Shown here: one piece after another, positions 1-10,859 of the stretch | Position numbering within the stretch: position 1 is the first letter of the stretch | How the letters are laid out: every line of letters begins with the position of its first letter | NCBI GenBank assembly: GCA_019914945.1 | Contig: CM034103.1 | Span: forward strand, 3,658,001-3,722,000 | Reading direction: 5' to 3' | DNA length: 64,000 bases | Source of the DNA: Typha latifolia | Taxonomy: Eukaryota > Streptophyta > Magnoliopsida > Poales > Typhaceae | Translations under genes and position numbers: made by a program | Notes under the pieces: generated by a model | What the model saw: the letters and a program-made list of their open reading frames with translations, nothing else | Told to the model about the DNA's origin: nothing | The model's database searches: none

Positions 1-506
1 GTCGAGAACGACGTGGTTCATCTGACGGAGTTGTTGATGAATGAGTTGGTTAAATTGGACGCCATTGTTGCCGATGGCGAGGTAAAGGTGCAATGGAGAA
101 TCCAGGTTAGAATTCATTGTCTTACTGCTCTGTTTTGCAATCAAAATTCTATTGATAAGAAGCTTTTTTGTTTAAATTTTTTTTATTATTTTTTTTTTAT
201 AAAAAAGAGATCTTTTTGTTGGTGTAGGTGAAGAGGGTGCAGAGATATGTAGAAATGCTTGACGCGATCAAAGCTAAGAATGCGACGGCAAAAGCCAATG
301 GGCAAGCTAATCAGCAGCAGAGACAGTTCCAACCACCGCGCCAAGTGGTTGTGACGACGAAATGGGAGACGTTCGATCTGCTGTCGTCGATGCCATCCAC
401 CTCCTCGGCCACATCTACGACCTCAGCCGCCTCCATTGCCTCATCCACCCCCACACCGAGGTCCGAATGGGAGCTCTTACTAAGTGGAGAAGCTTCTCTT
501 ATATGA
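1..506 (+). CDS. BAG-family molecular chaperone regulator, 3' part (two exons)
   Basis: This is the C-terminal part of a plant BAG1-4-type co-chaperone; BAG domains bind the Hsp70 ATPase domain and act as nucleotide-exchange factors. Exon 1 (1-105, open at the left edge) reads in frame from base 1 and ends at a CAG/GTTAG donor. A 122-bp intron (106-227) ends in TAG, and exon 2 (228-506) continues in phase 0. Exon 1 supplies the end of the three-helix BAG domain (LTELLMNELVKLDAI). Exon 2 supplies the last BAG helix (KRVQRYVEMLDAIKAKN), a Gln-rich linker and the motif VVTTKWETFD, typical of the C-terminus of plant BAG1-4 proteins. A Ser/Thr/Ala-rich tail precedes the stop at 504-506. The N-terminal ubiquitin-like domain expected in this group lies outside the window. 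Family assignment is secure; the paralogue number is not. Confidence 0.9.
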
Positions 507-688
507 AATGTGCCTCCTTGAGGACAGCGGCAGCCTTTTTTTCTGGCACCAGGAAGATGTTGGATGCCTGCTTGATCTCCTTGTTGATTGGTTTGCTTCT
601 TCCTTTTTGCTAGTGTTACTATTCTTTTGTGTGTATATCTAGAGCTTAGGAGGGTGTTATCTGTTACTCTTGATTAAGATACATGGAG

Positions 689-694
689 AATAAA
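689..694 (+). terminator. Possible polyadenylation signal of the BAG gene
   Basis: An AATAAA hexamer lies 183 bases after the BAG stop codon, within T-rich sequence. The distance suits a plant 3' UTR, but plant poly(A) signals are loose, so this is only a candidate. Confidence 0.35.
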
Positions 695-956
695 TGATCT
701 TTGTGATCTGTTTCAATTGCAACTTGAAAAAAAGATGTAACAACAGTGTATGGCATCCATCTATACTATATTCATAGCCCTCTTGGGTATCAAATTAGGA
801 TGCTAAATCTTTATTCCAAGTATTCTAACCTCATCATTTCTCTATAATTAGGAAGACTTTGTTTAGAATATGTTTTGGTTGCTAGTATCACCAATAATGA
901 TTGAGGAGTAGACTTTGGAAGATTCATGAACATGGGTTTGAGACTTTTGAGTAGAG

Positions 957-964
<8 letters not shown>

Positions 965-999
<35 letters not shown>
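965..999. repeat. (TC)n microsatellite
   Basis: About 17 uninterrupted TC units. The Arg-Glu dipeptide reading frame across it on the minus strand is an artefact of the repeat. Confidence 0.95.
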
Positions 1000-1002
<3 letters not shown>

Positions 1003-3170
1003 TTGATGTGCAGATCTCCATAGAATGGACTTCCCTAAAGTCTTCTTAGAACACCACATGTGCTACTTTTAGCTTTAGAAATCAAGGCATGCATAACTTA
1101 GAACTTAAGATCTATTCAACTACTTTGCTCAACTCTAAAGTTCCTCATGCAATTATTAACAACTTATTGGCCTTCTTGGGTTGTTAGACTAGTTGGCATA
1201 TGGAGTTGTTGTGGTTTAAGTAAGGAATCCATTGACAAGCAATAGCCAGCTATGCAATAAGGGATGAAGAATGGCATGTACCAAGTTTGCTGTATAAGGC
1301 TTCACATTAAATGCATGCAGGCTCCTTTTGATGCTAAAGTTGTGATTTGTAATCTATATAGCAAGAAAACATTGAGACATGCTTCCTTCTATATAGACAG
1401 ATCTAATAAATGTCTTGAGTAGATATTGTTGGAAAAATTATAATTCAAATATGAATTTTTTATAATTCTTTAGCCCAAAATTAAGTGGAATCCATATTTA
1501 TATATGATCGATTAATGGTGGAATAAAAAGAGTTCAAAGAGCACTTTAACGTTATATATTTATTTATTTAAAGGTATAAAATAGAAGTGAATAAAAATTG
1601 GTGTTATAAACTTTAACCCGTTAGTTTCGATTTGTGCATTGGGCTAATCCTTGCAGGTTAGTCAATGCATTAATTATGCACATATAACGGCTTTGATTAT
1701 ATTATAGGATAGCCAAAGGATAGCCATCGAGTTTAAGGAGTTGTCAAATGCACACAAAACTACAATGATAATTGAATCCAAAAGCATCCCATGACCATGA
1801 AAAGATCTCCAGAATTTGAAATATGAGTCCTTAGATATGCTATGATACTAATTGAAAAATCTTAAATAAATTATGCTAGGAGATGAGATCTATCATACCT
1901 ATCGATAATAGTTGAAAAATAAAACATAAAAAAGACAATTTCAAACACAAAAAATATTCGTAAAAATATCAAATAACAGACTACGAATTTAAATTCAGAT
2001 CGAAATCAATCACTAAAACCTATAGTAGTTACAAGAAGCTTATATATTACCCGTCAATTTCTATAACTCAATCTATAACAATCTTACTTACGAAACCTTG
2101 CAAGACACCACTTCCTATGGTGGTTCTCAAACTTCGGTGATCCTCGATGTTAATTCTTCTGTCTCAATTATCCTCAAAATGTAGGTCTTTCAGATTTGAT
2201 ATAGATGCATTGAGTTGAAGTGATTCAGCACGTTCCGTTTAAAGCCGAAAAACAATTTCTAATAGCCTAAAAAAATCATAGTAGATGATCGACGAATTTT
2301 TTTTAGGGTTAGATTAAAACCCACTTATATATCTCTTAGAGATAAGATAGATAAAATAGAATATTGTTTCAAAGATTCTCTTAAAGCAAAAGTAAAATAT
2401 TCCTTAAAAGATTATCCACAGATTCTTTTAAAGATAAATGAAATACCTCTTAGAAATTACGTAAACACCTATTAGAGATAAAAAAAACAAAAGATCTCCA
2501 ATTATCTTTTCATGGAATAATGTAATATGTGAAAAATCTGACGTCGTTCGAACATAGTAAAATCATTCAAACACCTTGACTTATGTCTCTATATTTTCGA
2601 ACGATAGTTAGGGTGGGTTTGAAAGGTAACCATGGTGCGTTCAAACACTTTGACTTTAAATTCTCTAAAATTTAAAAATCTTCAATGCCATAATTATAAC
2701 TTATGCATATACTTATACATTAGATTTAGATGTTATGTGAATAAAATTATAATTTTGAAACATAATTTGTCAATTACACATAGTACAAATAAAACTTTAC
2801 TATATAGACAACTTAGATGTTTCAAATCTACCCACATGGACATCCAACTTACTTATGATCCAATATGTCACAACCCCATCTCAATCCTTGAAGGATGAAA
2901 TGATTAAGAGCAGCATCTTTGCAATTAGCAGAGTTGGTAAGCCATTAGGAGATAGAATAGGGTGCTAAAATATCGAAGGCCTAATCATCTCTTAAACTAG
3001 GAAGTATGCATGCTTGCTTCATTTTGCATCTTATAGATGAGAAGATGATGCTAAGCTTCCCCCCACAAAGTTGGAGAAAAAGGCATCTTCTTTTTGCAAA
3101 GATCTAAAACTATAATGACATAAAGGGAGTTAATTAAAATCTCACAACGGCGTAAAGGCAAGGTAATCTT
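1000..3170. other. AT-rich intergenic DNA, possible LTR-retrotransposon remnant
   Basis: No coding region is recognised. At 1840-1855 the sequence resembles, on the minus strand, the initiator-tRNA-Met primer-binding site of plant LTR elements (TATCATAGC-like). TGTTGGAAAAATT at about 1430 resembles a copia LTR start, and TTCGAA-containing motifs lie at 2535-2650. These suggest an old, unresolved LTR remnant; no protein domain supports it. Confidence 0.3.
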
Positions 3171-3426
3171 TGCCTTCAAAATTGGGAAAGATTCCACGTT
3201 GCCTATTTAATTCACCTTTTGCAGTAAGTATACGTAATTTTTTACTATTCTATTTAGTACAAATATTCAAGTTAATGTATATTATTATTATTATCATTAT
3301 CATTATTATTATTATTATGTGCCCTTCAAAATTGGGAAAGATTCCACATTGTCTATTAATTCACCTTTTGCAATAAGTATACATAATTTTTTACCGTTCT
3401 CTTTAGTACAAATATTCAAGTTAATA

Positions 3427-3478
<52 letters not shown>

Positions 3479-3506
3479 TATTATTTCCATGTGCACTTCA
3501 AAAATC
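3171..3506. repeat. Imperfect tandem duplication with TTA microsatellites
   Basis: A unit of about 150 bp starting TTCAAAATTGGGAAAGATTC occurs at about 3171-3319 and again at 3320-3489. The start of a third unit (GTGCACTTCAAAAAT) lies at 3490-3505. Each full unit ends in its own TTA/ATT microsatellite (about 3283-3318 and 3430-3485), so the repeat tract belongs to the duplicated unit. No coding role is visible. Confidence 0.85.
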
Positions 3507-3569
3507 TCTTGTTTATATATATATATCATTATTCTTTATTAGAAAAGGAAAGTATATAAATTAGTTGTC

Positions 3570-4117
3570 TCAATTACAAAGCTGCTAATATCAGTGGCCA
3601 AAAGAGCCAATAGGGGGTTCAGGGTAGGACCCTTCCCAGGTAATACCGAAGCCCATTTTCTAGCTAAGGTTTATTAGCTTTGTGGTAGATATAATTTACA
3701 TTCAAAAAGGGGTGCAAAGATAATAAGTGTTTACAATCATTAATGATGGAGGAGATAGTCTAAGGAGTTTAGTGAATATCCTTCATAATGTTGACAAGGG
3801 GTAGTGAATCAATTTCAACTTGGATGTGAGAGATACATCGATGACAGATGCACATGAGGGTCGCTCTAAGGCCATTGCTTCAACTATGAGAATAGATATG
3901 TACAACGACTATCGGTTATAATCGAGTAACCCAATCGGGATTGCAAGATGAAACTAGCTCCCATTGTATTTATTGGGATCGAAAATGAGCCATCAATGTT
4001 AAGCTTGAGAAGCCTAAGCAGATGAGGTTCCCAGCAGATTAGGTGATGCGGATTCGGACCCTTCGGAAGGGGGCGAGGGGCGAGAATCTCAAAATACTCA
4101 TATACAAGAGACAACAT
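3570..4117 (-). mobile_element. LINE ORF2 3' part: RNase H-like domain (decayed)
   Basis: Read on the minus strand, 4117 down to about 3570 encodes a degenerate RNase H domain of the kind found at the C-terminus of plant L1-type LINE ORF2. It contains LKLNIDGSF near the first catalytic Asp, then an IQVEIDSLPLVNI-like stretch and an IYHKANK motif near the end. Stop codons and frame changes show it is dead. Sequence just upstream on the minus strand (about 4118-4430) looks like the zinc-knuckle linker region of ORF2, but only weakly. Confidence 0.75.
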
Positions 4118-4439
4118 TCTTTCCCGGACTAGATTAGATGGATCTTTAACTGTGTTAAATTATTAGTTCAAAGGCCACAAGCAACCAGTGGAGGAGTATG
4201 GCATGGCCATGGATTCTTCTACCGAGGACAGCATTTCCTAATAAAAGTCCTTTAATGAAACTACCGAGGGATCACCAATATGCATAATCTTGATAGTACC
4301 TCATTGCTCATAAATCTTATTTTTCCTTCGCAGGATGTGGTCTACCTAGATTAGCATTTTTGTTCCTGGCTCTAGAGTGACGAGTGGGGTGGGCTAGAGG
4401 AAGGCTTCTATTTAAGCTTTTCTTATTCACTTTTCTACC

Positions 4440-6310
4440 CAAATCCTCCATGTTGCCATTTTTTTTGCACAGGGTAAGAAACTATTCATTCTTTCTGCTA
4501 TTTATGCTAGTACTAATTAAGCAAAAATTAGCTCTAGCATGAATCAAGTTTTTTGAATATTTCTGCGCTCCCTTAGGTTGTTATGGGGGATTTTAGTTGT
4601 ATTCTTAATCCAGAGAATAAGATAGGAGTGAGGCCTTTATCTGTTTCTTTTATTTAGTTAATGCTTTTCATAATGTTGTTTCATATAATGAGTTGATTGA
4701 TATTAGCTTTTTGGGTCATGCTTTCACTTGGTATAATAATGACATGGTGATAGTAGGATTCTAGTTAGACTAGATAGAGTTTTCATGAATTAGACTTTTA
4801 TAGATCTTTTACTCAATATTTCTATGTTATATTTACCTTAGATTGCTTCATATTATTCCCCTTTGTTGATCAATCTTGATAAATTTGTTAAATATAAGAA
4901 TTTGTTTAGATTTGAATGATTCTAGTTTGATTATCCAGCGGTGGGGGGATATCATGACCAATTTCTAGAATTCTTCTAGTCTGTTGGGCCACTCTACTTC
5001 TCTTATGGAGTTTTTACATTCTAATCTTTTGAGCATTTTTTATGACCTTTCTTTTTCGAATTGAAACTATCTGAACCGTCTCAAGATGAGTCTAGCTAAT
5101 GTGCAGGTCGCCTTCCTAGAATTGGAGAACATGAAAAGGACTCTGTGTGAGGTTGACAATCATTCTCTAGCTCTTCTTAACTGGTGATGTGTAGCCCTCC
5201 TTAAGCAAATCAGCCTCAATTAGTAGAGCAAGGCTCGAGTGAACTAGATTAAGGATGGTGATATTAATACTAAATTCTTTTATTTCAATGTTAAAATAAA
5301 ACATAAGAGGAATTTCATTAAGAGTTTGGAGTTATCTGATAATGAATTTACAAATGATTTTAAAAGAATAACTAAAAAGTTTGTTGATTTTTATTTGTCT
5401 CTACAAATTTCTAATTCTTGTATGGTTGGTTCTACAAATTTTTAATTCTTGTATGGTCGTTTTTGAGGAATGGTCTCCTCATCTTGGGTCCTAATCTTCT
5501 CTGCCGTGATGACCTCTTTAGGCCTTTTACGATTCAAGGTAAGATCAATCATTTAGTCTTTGCTGGCGCATAAGGCATATTCATAATGGTTTCTTCTACA
5601 AACTCTTTAGGAAATATTGAGTTATTATTGGTATTGATGTTTCGAGAGCTATTCTTGTTTTCAAAATTGTGATTTTCTTTCGCCCAACTAGGGGCAAAAC
5701 TTTTTTAACTTTCATTCCCGAGTATCCCTATTTGTCTAAGGTTATAGATTATCAACCAATCTACTTCTGTAGTATTGTTTATCAAATTCTGGCCAAGTTA
5801 TTTGCTAACTTAATAAATAGCTGTCTTACTAGATATCATTGAGCCTGAGCAATCCATTTTTGTAGATGGTCGTTATATTTATGATAATATTATTCTAGCT
5901 TAGGATGTGGTTTATTCTATCTTTTCTCTGAGCATTCTAATTTTATTATTATTAAGATTGATCTTGAGAAGACTTATGATAGAATTTTCTAGAATGCGAT
6001 TTTTAAAGCTCTTCTCTATATGGATTTTCCAACAAAGTTTATTACTTGGATGCGAGCTTGTATCACTTTTGTTGGTGCTTATAATTGGTTTTTCTTCTAA
6101 TTGGTTTTGTGATTTTTCTTGCATTAGATAAGGGGATCACATCTCCCCTTATCTATTTCTTATGGTTTCTCAGGTTCTTACGTCTCTACTTAATGAGACT
6201 GTCTCTAACGACAAAATTTTCCTTTCCCCATTAGTAATTTCAAGCATAATCACTTATTTTATGTTGATGACTTGTTAATTACCATTAAAGCCGAGCCTAA
6301 TATATGGCGC
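4440..6310 (+). mobile_element. LINE ORF2 middle part: endonuclease C-half and reverse transcriptase (decayed)
   Basis: The plus strand encodes a frameshifted L1-type ORF2. In order it shows the end of an APE-type endonuclease (a SAIYAS-like stretch, then GDFSCILNP near 4590 and ISFLGHAFTWYNN near 4710), then reverse transcriptase: an EQSIFVDGRYIYDNI-like block near 5850, IKIDLEKTYDRIFWNAIF near 5955-6010, and YVDDLLIT near 6265. Homology stops soon after the YVDD box. The N-terminal half of the endonuclease and the RT thumb are missing. Many in-frame stops mark it as non-functional. Its orientation is opposite to both flanking LINE blocks. Confidence 0.8.
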
Positions 6311-6369
6311 GAAGTGACAAAGCCTAGAAATTGATCACTGACGCCATGAGCAGCGAAAACCCCAACAAC

Positions 6370-8250
6370 CTTAGTGACAAAAGTATGAGGATCCATGATG
6401 GAGAGGTAGTGGGGGTGACGGAGGAGGGAGGCTTTGAGATAGTTGAAGAGGAGTCATAGAAGAGTCAAGTGTGGGAGATGACAGAGAGGTTGAGATGGTA
6501 CGAGGGATTTGGGTCCTTTGGATAGGATGGAGATAGGCCACTTCTATAGAAAAATAGGCATCAGAGAGAGAGAGCAGGCACATGATAAGGAGAATGCGAT
6601 GTGGTAGGCATCTAGGGCTTAGGGTCTTTATCAATTATCAAGGTAGCAGGTAAGTGGAGGTAGATAGATGAAGTGACTGCTAAAATGATGATAGGAGTAT
6701 GGGCAACATGGCAATCATCGAAGGGCATCGAGGCTAGAGCTAAAATTTGACCATTGGAGGATTGCCCACCAACATATGCAACAATCAAGGGATTTGAAAT
6801 ATCCCGCCCACCAACAGTTACAATGATAGATTTAATTGATGGTGCGAGAGATATGCCATTCACATTAATAGGTTGAGTAGAAGATAATGCATGAGAACTA
6901 GGGGGACAGCGAAAAGCCCCCCTAGTACATGTGTTCTCATTGGTCCGGAGAGATGAGGAGCTAACTACGTTAGATGAATATGTGGCTTCCCTCTTAAAAA
7001 TAATTAAGACAAAATTTCACTCATGCCTCGACTGGAGACACTAAGCTTCCTTTTATTGGCAGATCTACCTCGTGGACAACCCATAAGGCAACCAAGAGTT
7101 GAGTGGTGGGGATAGCTTCTTGCGGAGATGTTTTCACCACCCTAGGTGATGTAAAGCTGCAAGTAGTGATGTGAGCAGCATAAGAGGTGGTAAGCTTATC
7201 ACGAGCAACATCCTCTCCGGTGGAGGTTTCAGTTGATGTATTGCTGCCACTGTAGCAGCTACCTCGACTCTCTAAGTGGCCAAACTAGGATGGTGACACT
7301 TTGTCTTTGGCCTTTTATGAGATGTTTAAGCCAGCCCGTCTCCTAGCAAGGCCTACCCTGAGGAGCTGCCAAAAATAGAGGGCGATTCGATACTCTATAC
7401 GATCACATTTAAAGTAGACGATAGATATATTTTTCGTTTATGACTAGTTGAAAAAATTTATTACTTAGTGGGCCTACATTAGTACCTTGTTTGAGAGAGG
7501 AGTCCAAATCTATTTCGATACAAACTCGTGGGAACCTACCTTATAGGTATAAACGTCCATCATGAAGGCCATTCTAGAGTCAACTGTGACCTCCATGAGA
7601 ATATTGAAAAGCAAACAATCAAATGGGAGACTAACAAACTGTACCCATATAGGGGCTGTCATAATCTCCTCTCTCAATGGTTGGAAGTCTGGTTTGCCAT
7701 AGGATTAGATTTAGGATGAAAAAGGTCCATGACCCATCAGTGAGAACCCTCACTATGTCATCCTTGTCGGAGAACTTACACGTGAAAAAATCGTTACCAT
7801 GATGATGACCTGCGAACTACGAATGGGAGCCCATCTCTTCTTGGACTCCCTAATATGATAAACCAAAGGAGAGGGACGATCAAGGAACTTATCTATAAGG
7901 ATGAACCTCCATTCCTCTTTATTAGCCGCCAAACGCTCTGAGTTGATGGTGACTGAGCCTATAAAAGCCCCTTTAAAACCCGTTGCAGTTTAGAGCCTGA
8001 GATAGGAGACACTCCTTTCATTTTTTGTGGCATTCGATCGCTCTTGAACAGTTAAGACCAATATTCTATAATTTTAAGCTTAGGGATGTGACTAGTCCCT
8101 TCGATGACCATAGGCACCATGGGAGATGAAGCATACTTAGAAGGATCTAGGGGATGAAGGGGAGGAGGAGTGTAGGGCAAGAAGCTTAGACTACGGTTTG
8201 GAGTCAAGGGTAGGAGGGGGAGTAGAGGAGGAGCTCATTTTTTTAATAAT
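6370..8250 (-). mobile_element. LINE ORF1: DUF4283-type nucleic-acid-binding protein (decayed)
   Basis: On the minus strand, about 8250 down to 7400, the reading frame carries the hallmarks of the DUF4283/gag-like ORF1 of plant LINEs: MGHGPFSS, then KPDFQPLREEIMTAPIWVQF near 7625-7700, followed by an LPFDCLLFNILMEV block and a degraded zinc-knuckle-like segment near 7390. Towards 6370 the frame is proline-rich and low in recognisable domains, as ORF1 C-termini often are. In-frame stops show decay. Confidence 0.65.
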
Positions 8251-9324
8251 TAATATCTTGATCTATGTGTATCATTCTCATATTGATGTTTGCATATATA
8301 CCTATAAAAATACATGGCTTTTGCACATATATCCTTTGAAACCTTTATTTTTTCTACATCTATACCCTTTGGAATAAACTGACCATTAAAATTTAGATGG
8401 TTTAGATTTAAAAGACAAAATAATCCTTATTCTAGTTTTCATATATTTCTCTTAGTTAAGTATGTTTTTTTTTATTGTTTTGTATTAAATTGTTGAGACG
8501 TGGCTCATATTTTTCTTTTTTGAAAATTAACAAGTATCTATGCAAAAAAATATTTTTTATGGGTATACATATTAATATCAACTTAAGGGCATACTTGATA
8601 GAAATCTTGTTCTAAACCAAGAAAAAAGGTTGAATCACAAATTGGTAAGTGTCCATAAAATTCCTGAATCTTTTCTTTCTTGACTAAGTATGAAAGAGAT
8701 TAAGGCCAAAATACTACAAATGAATGTAAAAGAGAAGAAGAGGAATTGAGAGATGAACATTGACATGAACGAAAAACTGTGAGAAGAGAAAGAATGTCAC
8801 AAATTGAAGATAACAGTGAATCAGTTATGAGTGAAAAAAAATATTCTCTTCTCAGAACAAATCCCTAGCTTTTAAGTAAAAACCAACACACTTCGGTGCA
8901 AATCCTCATTTTACTTTGCAAAATTTAGATAATTTGTGTATTTTGTGTGAATTAATGGATCTTTTGTAATTTAATTTAATTTGTTAATTAACCAAACGAG
9001 CTTCTATGTGCATCTCATATGTAAATTATGTTCATTCAAACATAATTAAGTTGTAAAAAGCTTAGGAATTAATTGGCACTTTACAACGTAACCCTCGTGT
9101 AATATTATAAAACAATAGCACATGAAAAGAAAAGAATCTATAAAGAAGTAGTTTAGTTGAACAACAAAAAAACCTTTTAATGAGATGCTCCTCACACGGT
9201 TAAGTTTACCGTGTATGAGTATTTTCGAATTTGAATCTCAATAATTTTAATGAAATTAGGGAACTATTAAGTTTGCACTTTTTTTAAAAATATATATAAA
9301 TTTTTAAACAGTAATAGGACACTT
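8251..9324. other. AT-rich intergenic DNA
   Basis: No reading frame, RNA gene or clear mobile element is recognised in this stretch. Confidence 0.6.
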
Positions 9325-9710
9325 TAAGAGTTTTTGACCGAACTAGCCCTCTTTCAAAACTTTTTTACCAGAATAGGCTACCTCTAAACTTATTTACCAA
9401 ATGAGGTCTAATTTACTGTAGCCCAAATAAAAATACTGAACTTATCAATATTTTTTTCTTAAGCAAAAGCGCTGATCTGTTCAACGTTTTATGTATATAA
9501 ATTCTTTTTAACTTAGTCTTTTTATAATTTAGGGAAAAAATTATTTGGTGATAAAAACACTGAACTGATTAGCATTTTTAAAAACGCTTATCAGTTCAAC
9601 ATTTTTATTAGGGCTATAGTAAATTAGACTCCATTTGGTAAATAAATTTGACGGTAATCTATTTCAGTAAAAAATTAAAAAAATGAGGCTATTTTGGTGA
9701 AAAACTCCTT
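9325..9710. mobile_element. Foldback MITE with long terminal inverted repeats
   Basis: The left arm (about 9328-9500) and right arm (about 9540-9707) are imperfect inverted copies. GAGTTTTTGACC at 9328 pairs with GGTGAAAAACTC at 9696-9707. TTATTTACCAAATGAGGTCT on the left pairs with AGACTCCATTTGGTAAATAA on the right, and CTGAACTTATCA-like blocks pair nearer the centre. Arms of about 180 bp with almost no loop and no coding capacity fit a non-autonomous foldback or Mutator-like MITE. A target duplication is not clear. Confidence 0.75.
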
Positions 9711-10850
9711 TATAAATAACTAGTCTAAAATACTTTACTGCAAGTCCTCACTTAAAAAAAAATTCTTATATCTTTTTTTATGCAAAAGAAGACAAAAGAG
9801 GCAAAACCAAGTTGGCTTTTTTCCTTTGTTGCAACTTGTCCTAAATAGAAATTTCTAAATTTCAAGTGGCGTGTTAGGGACAATCATTTTTGTTACAAGT
9901 ACGTCACAAACCCATACAAATAAAGTGACTATTGGACACAGTGGCAAACTATGTACCAAAAAAGGTGAGGTGCAACTCTATTTATGTGAGTAGGTGATTT
10001 TTAAGTTGACGTCTTATTAGATAATTCTATATGACTTGTAAATTTTCGATAGAGATAATTAATAATTTAGGGTTAGAGTCGACCATGTGACCTCTTATTG
10101 TCACAGAGAATGTATGATTGATTTTTGAGTCTAATGATATTTCACTAAGTTTTAGACTGTCGAACTGCTCTTCTAAGTTATTGCACCGCTGAGTCATTAA
10201 CTGAGTGGAGTCGATAGTTACTTGGAGTTAGACTCGACTCTGTGCCTTCCTAGGTTGCGGAAGTGTTATGGTTGGTTTTTAAGTCTAATACATTTTTTTT
10301 ATCATTTAAGTGTTCGAAAAAGACGAAAAACTAGATATGAGTTAGACAAAAGTCTAACACTCTGTCTATATAAATACATTTAGGCTCTATTTAATTTAGC
10401 CAAAATACTAAGTTATCTAGTTCAGATTTTAAACCATATGGGTCGCTGAGCTAATGCTTCAAACTAAATACTACCGAGATATCACTCGACTAATGAATAA
10501 TTTTTAGTATAGTATTTTTTTTGGGATTTGAGTCGATCTGGGGCCTCTTTGGTAGTAGGGCCTACCAATTTTACTAAAAACATAGTTCCTCTTAAAAAGG
10601 AAAAAAAAGAAGAAAAACACGTCACCATTGGGATCCTTTCATGCTCCCCCCAAAAACTTACTCTATTAAATACTTGGCAGTGTATTATTGGCTAGTTAAC
10701 TGATTTCCTACAATTTGTATTGTAGACGATCTTATACAATCTCGTTTGTCGCCTTTAGTTGTTACAGTGCTGATGAGGTGCGGTATTCGAGGTGGGCGGA
10801 ACTCTCACTCTTAAATTCTAAATCTATCCGAATTTATATTAGTAAATTTC
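9711..10850. other. Intergenic DNA upstream of PEX11
   Basis: No coding region is seen. Loosely similar stretches at about 10060-10160 and 10220-10300 (GTTAGAGTCGAC, GTTAGACTCGAC, each followed by TTTTTGAGTCTAAT-like text) suggest an old internal duplication. The distal promoter of PEX11 should lie at the right-hand end. Confidence 0.45.
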
Positions 10851-10859
10851 CTCCAACTA

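Noticed and set aside
3171..3506. CRISPR-like or satellite array
   Set aside because: Only two and a bit units without spacers, in a plant nuclear context; explained as a local tandem duplication.
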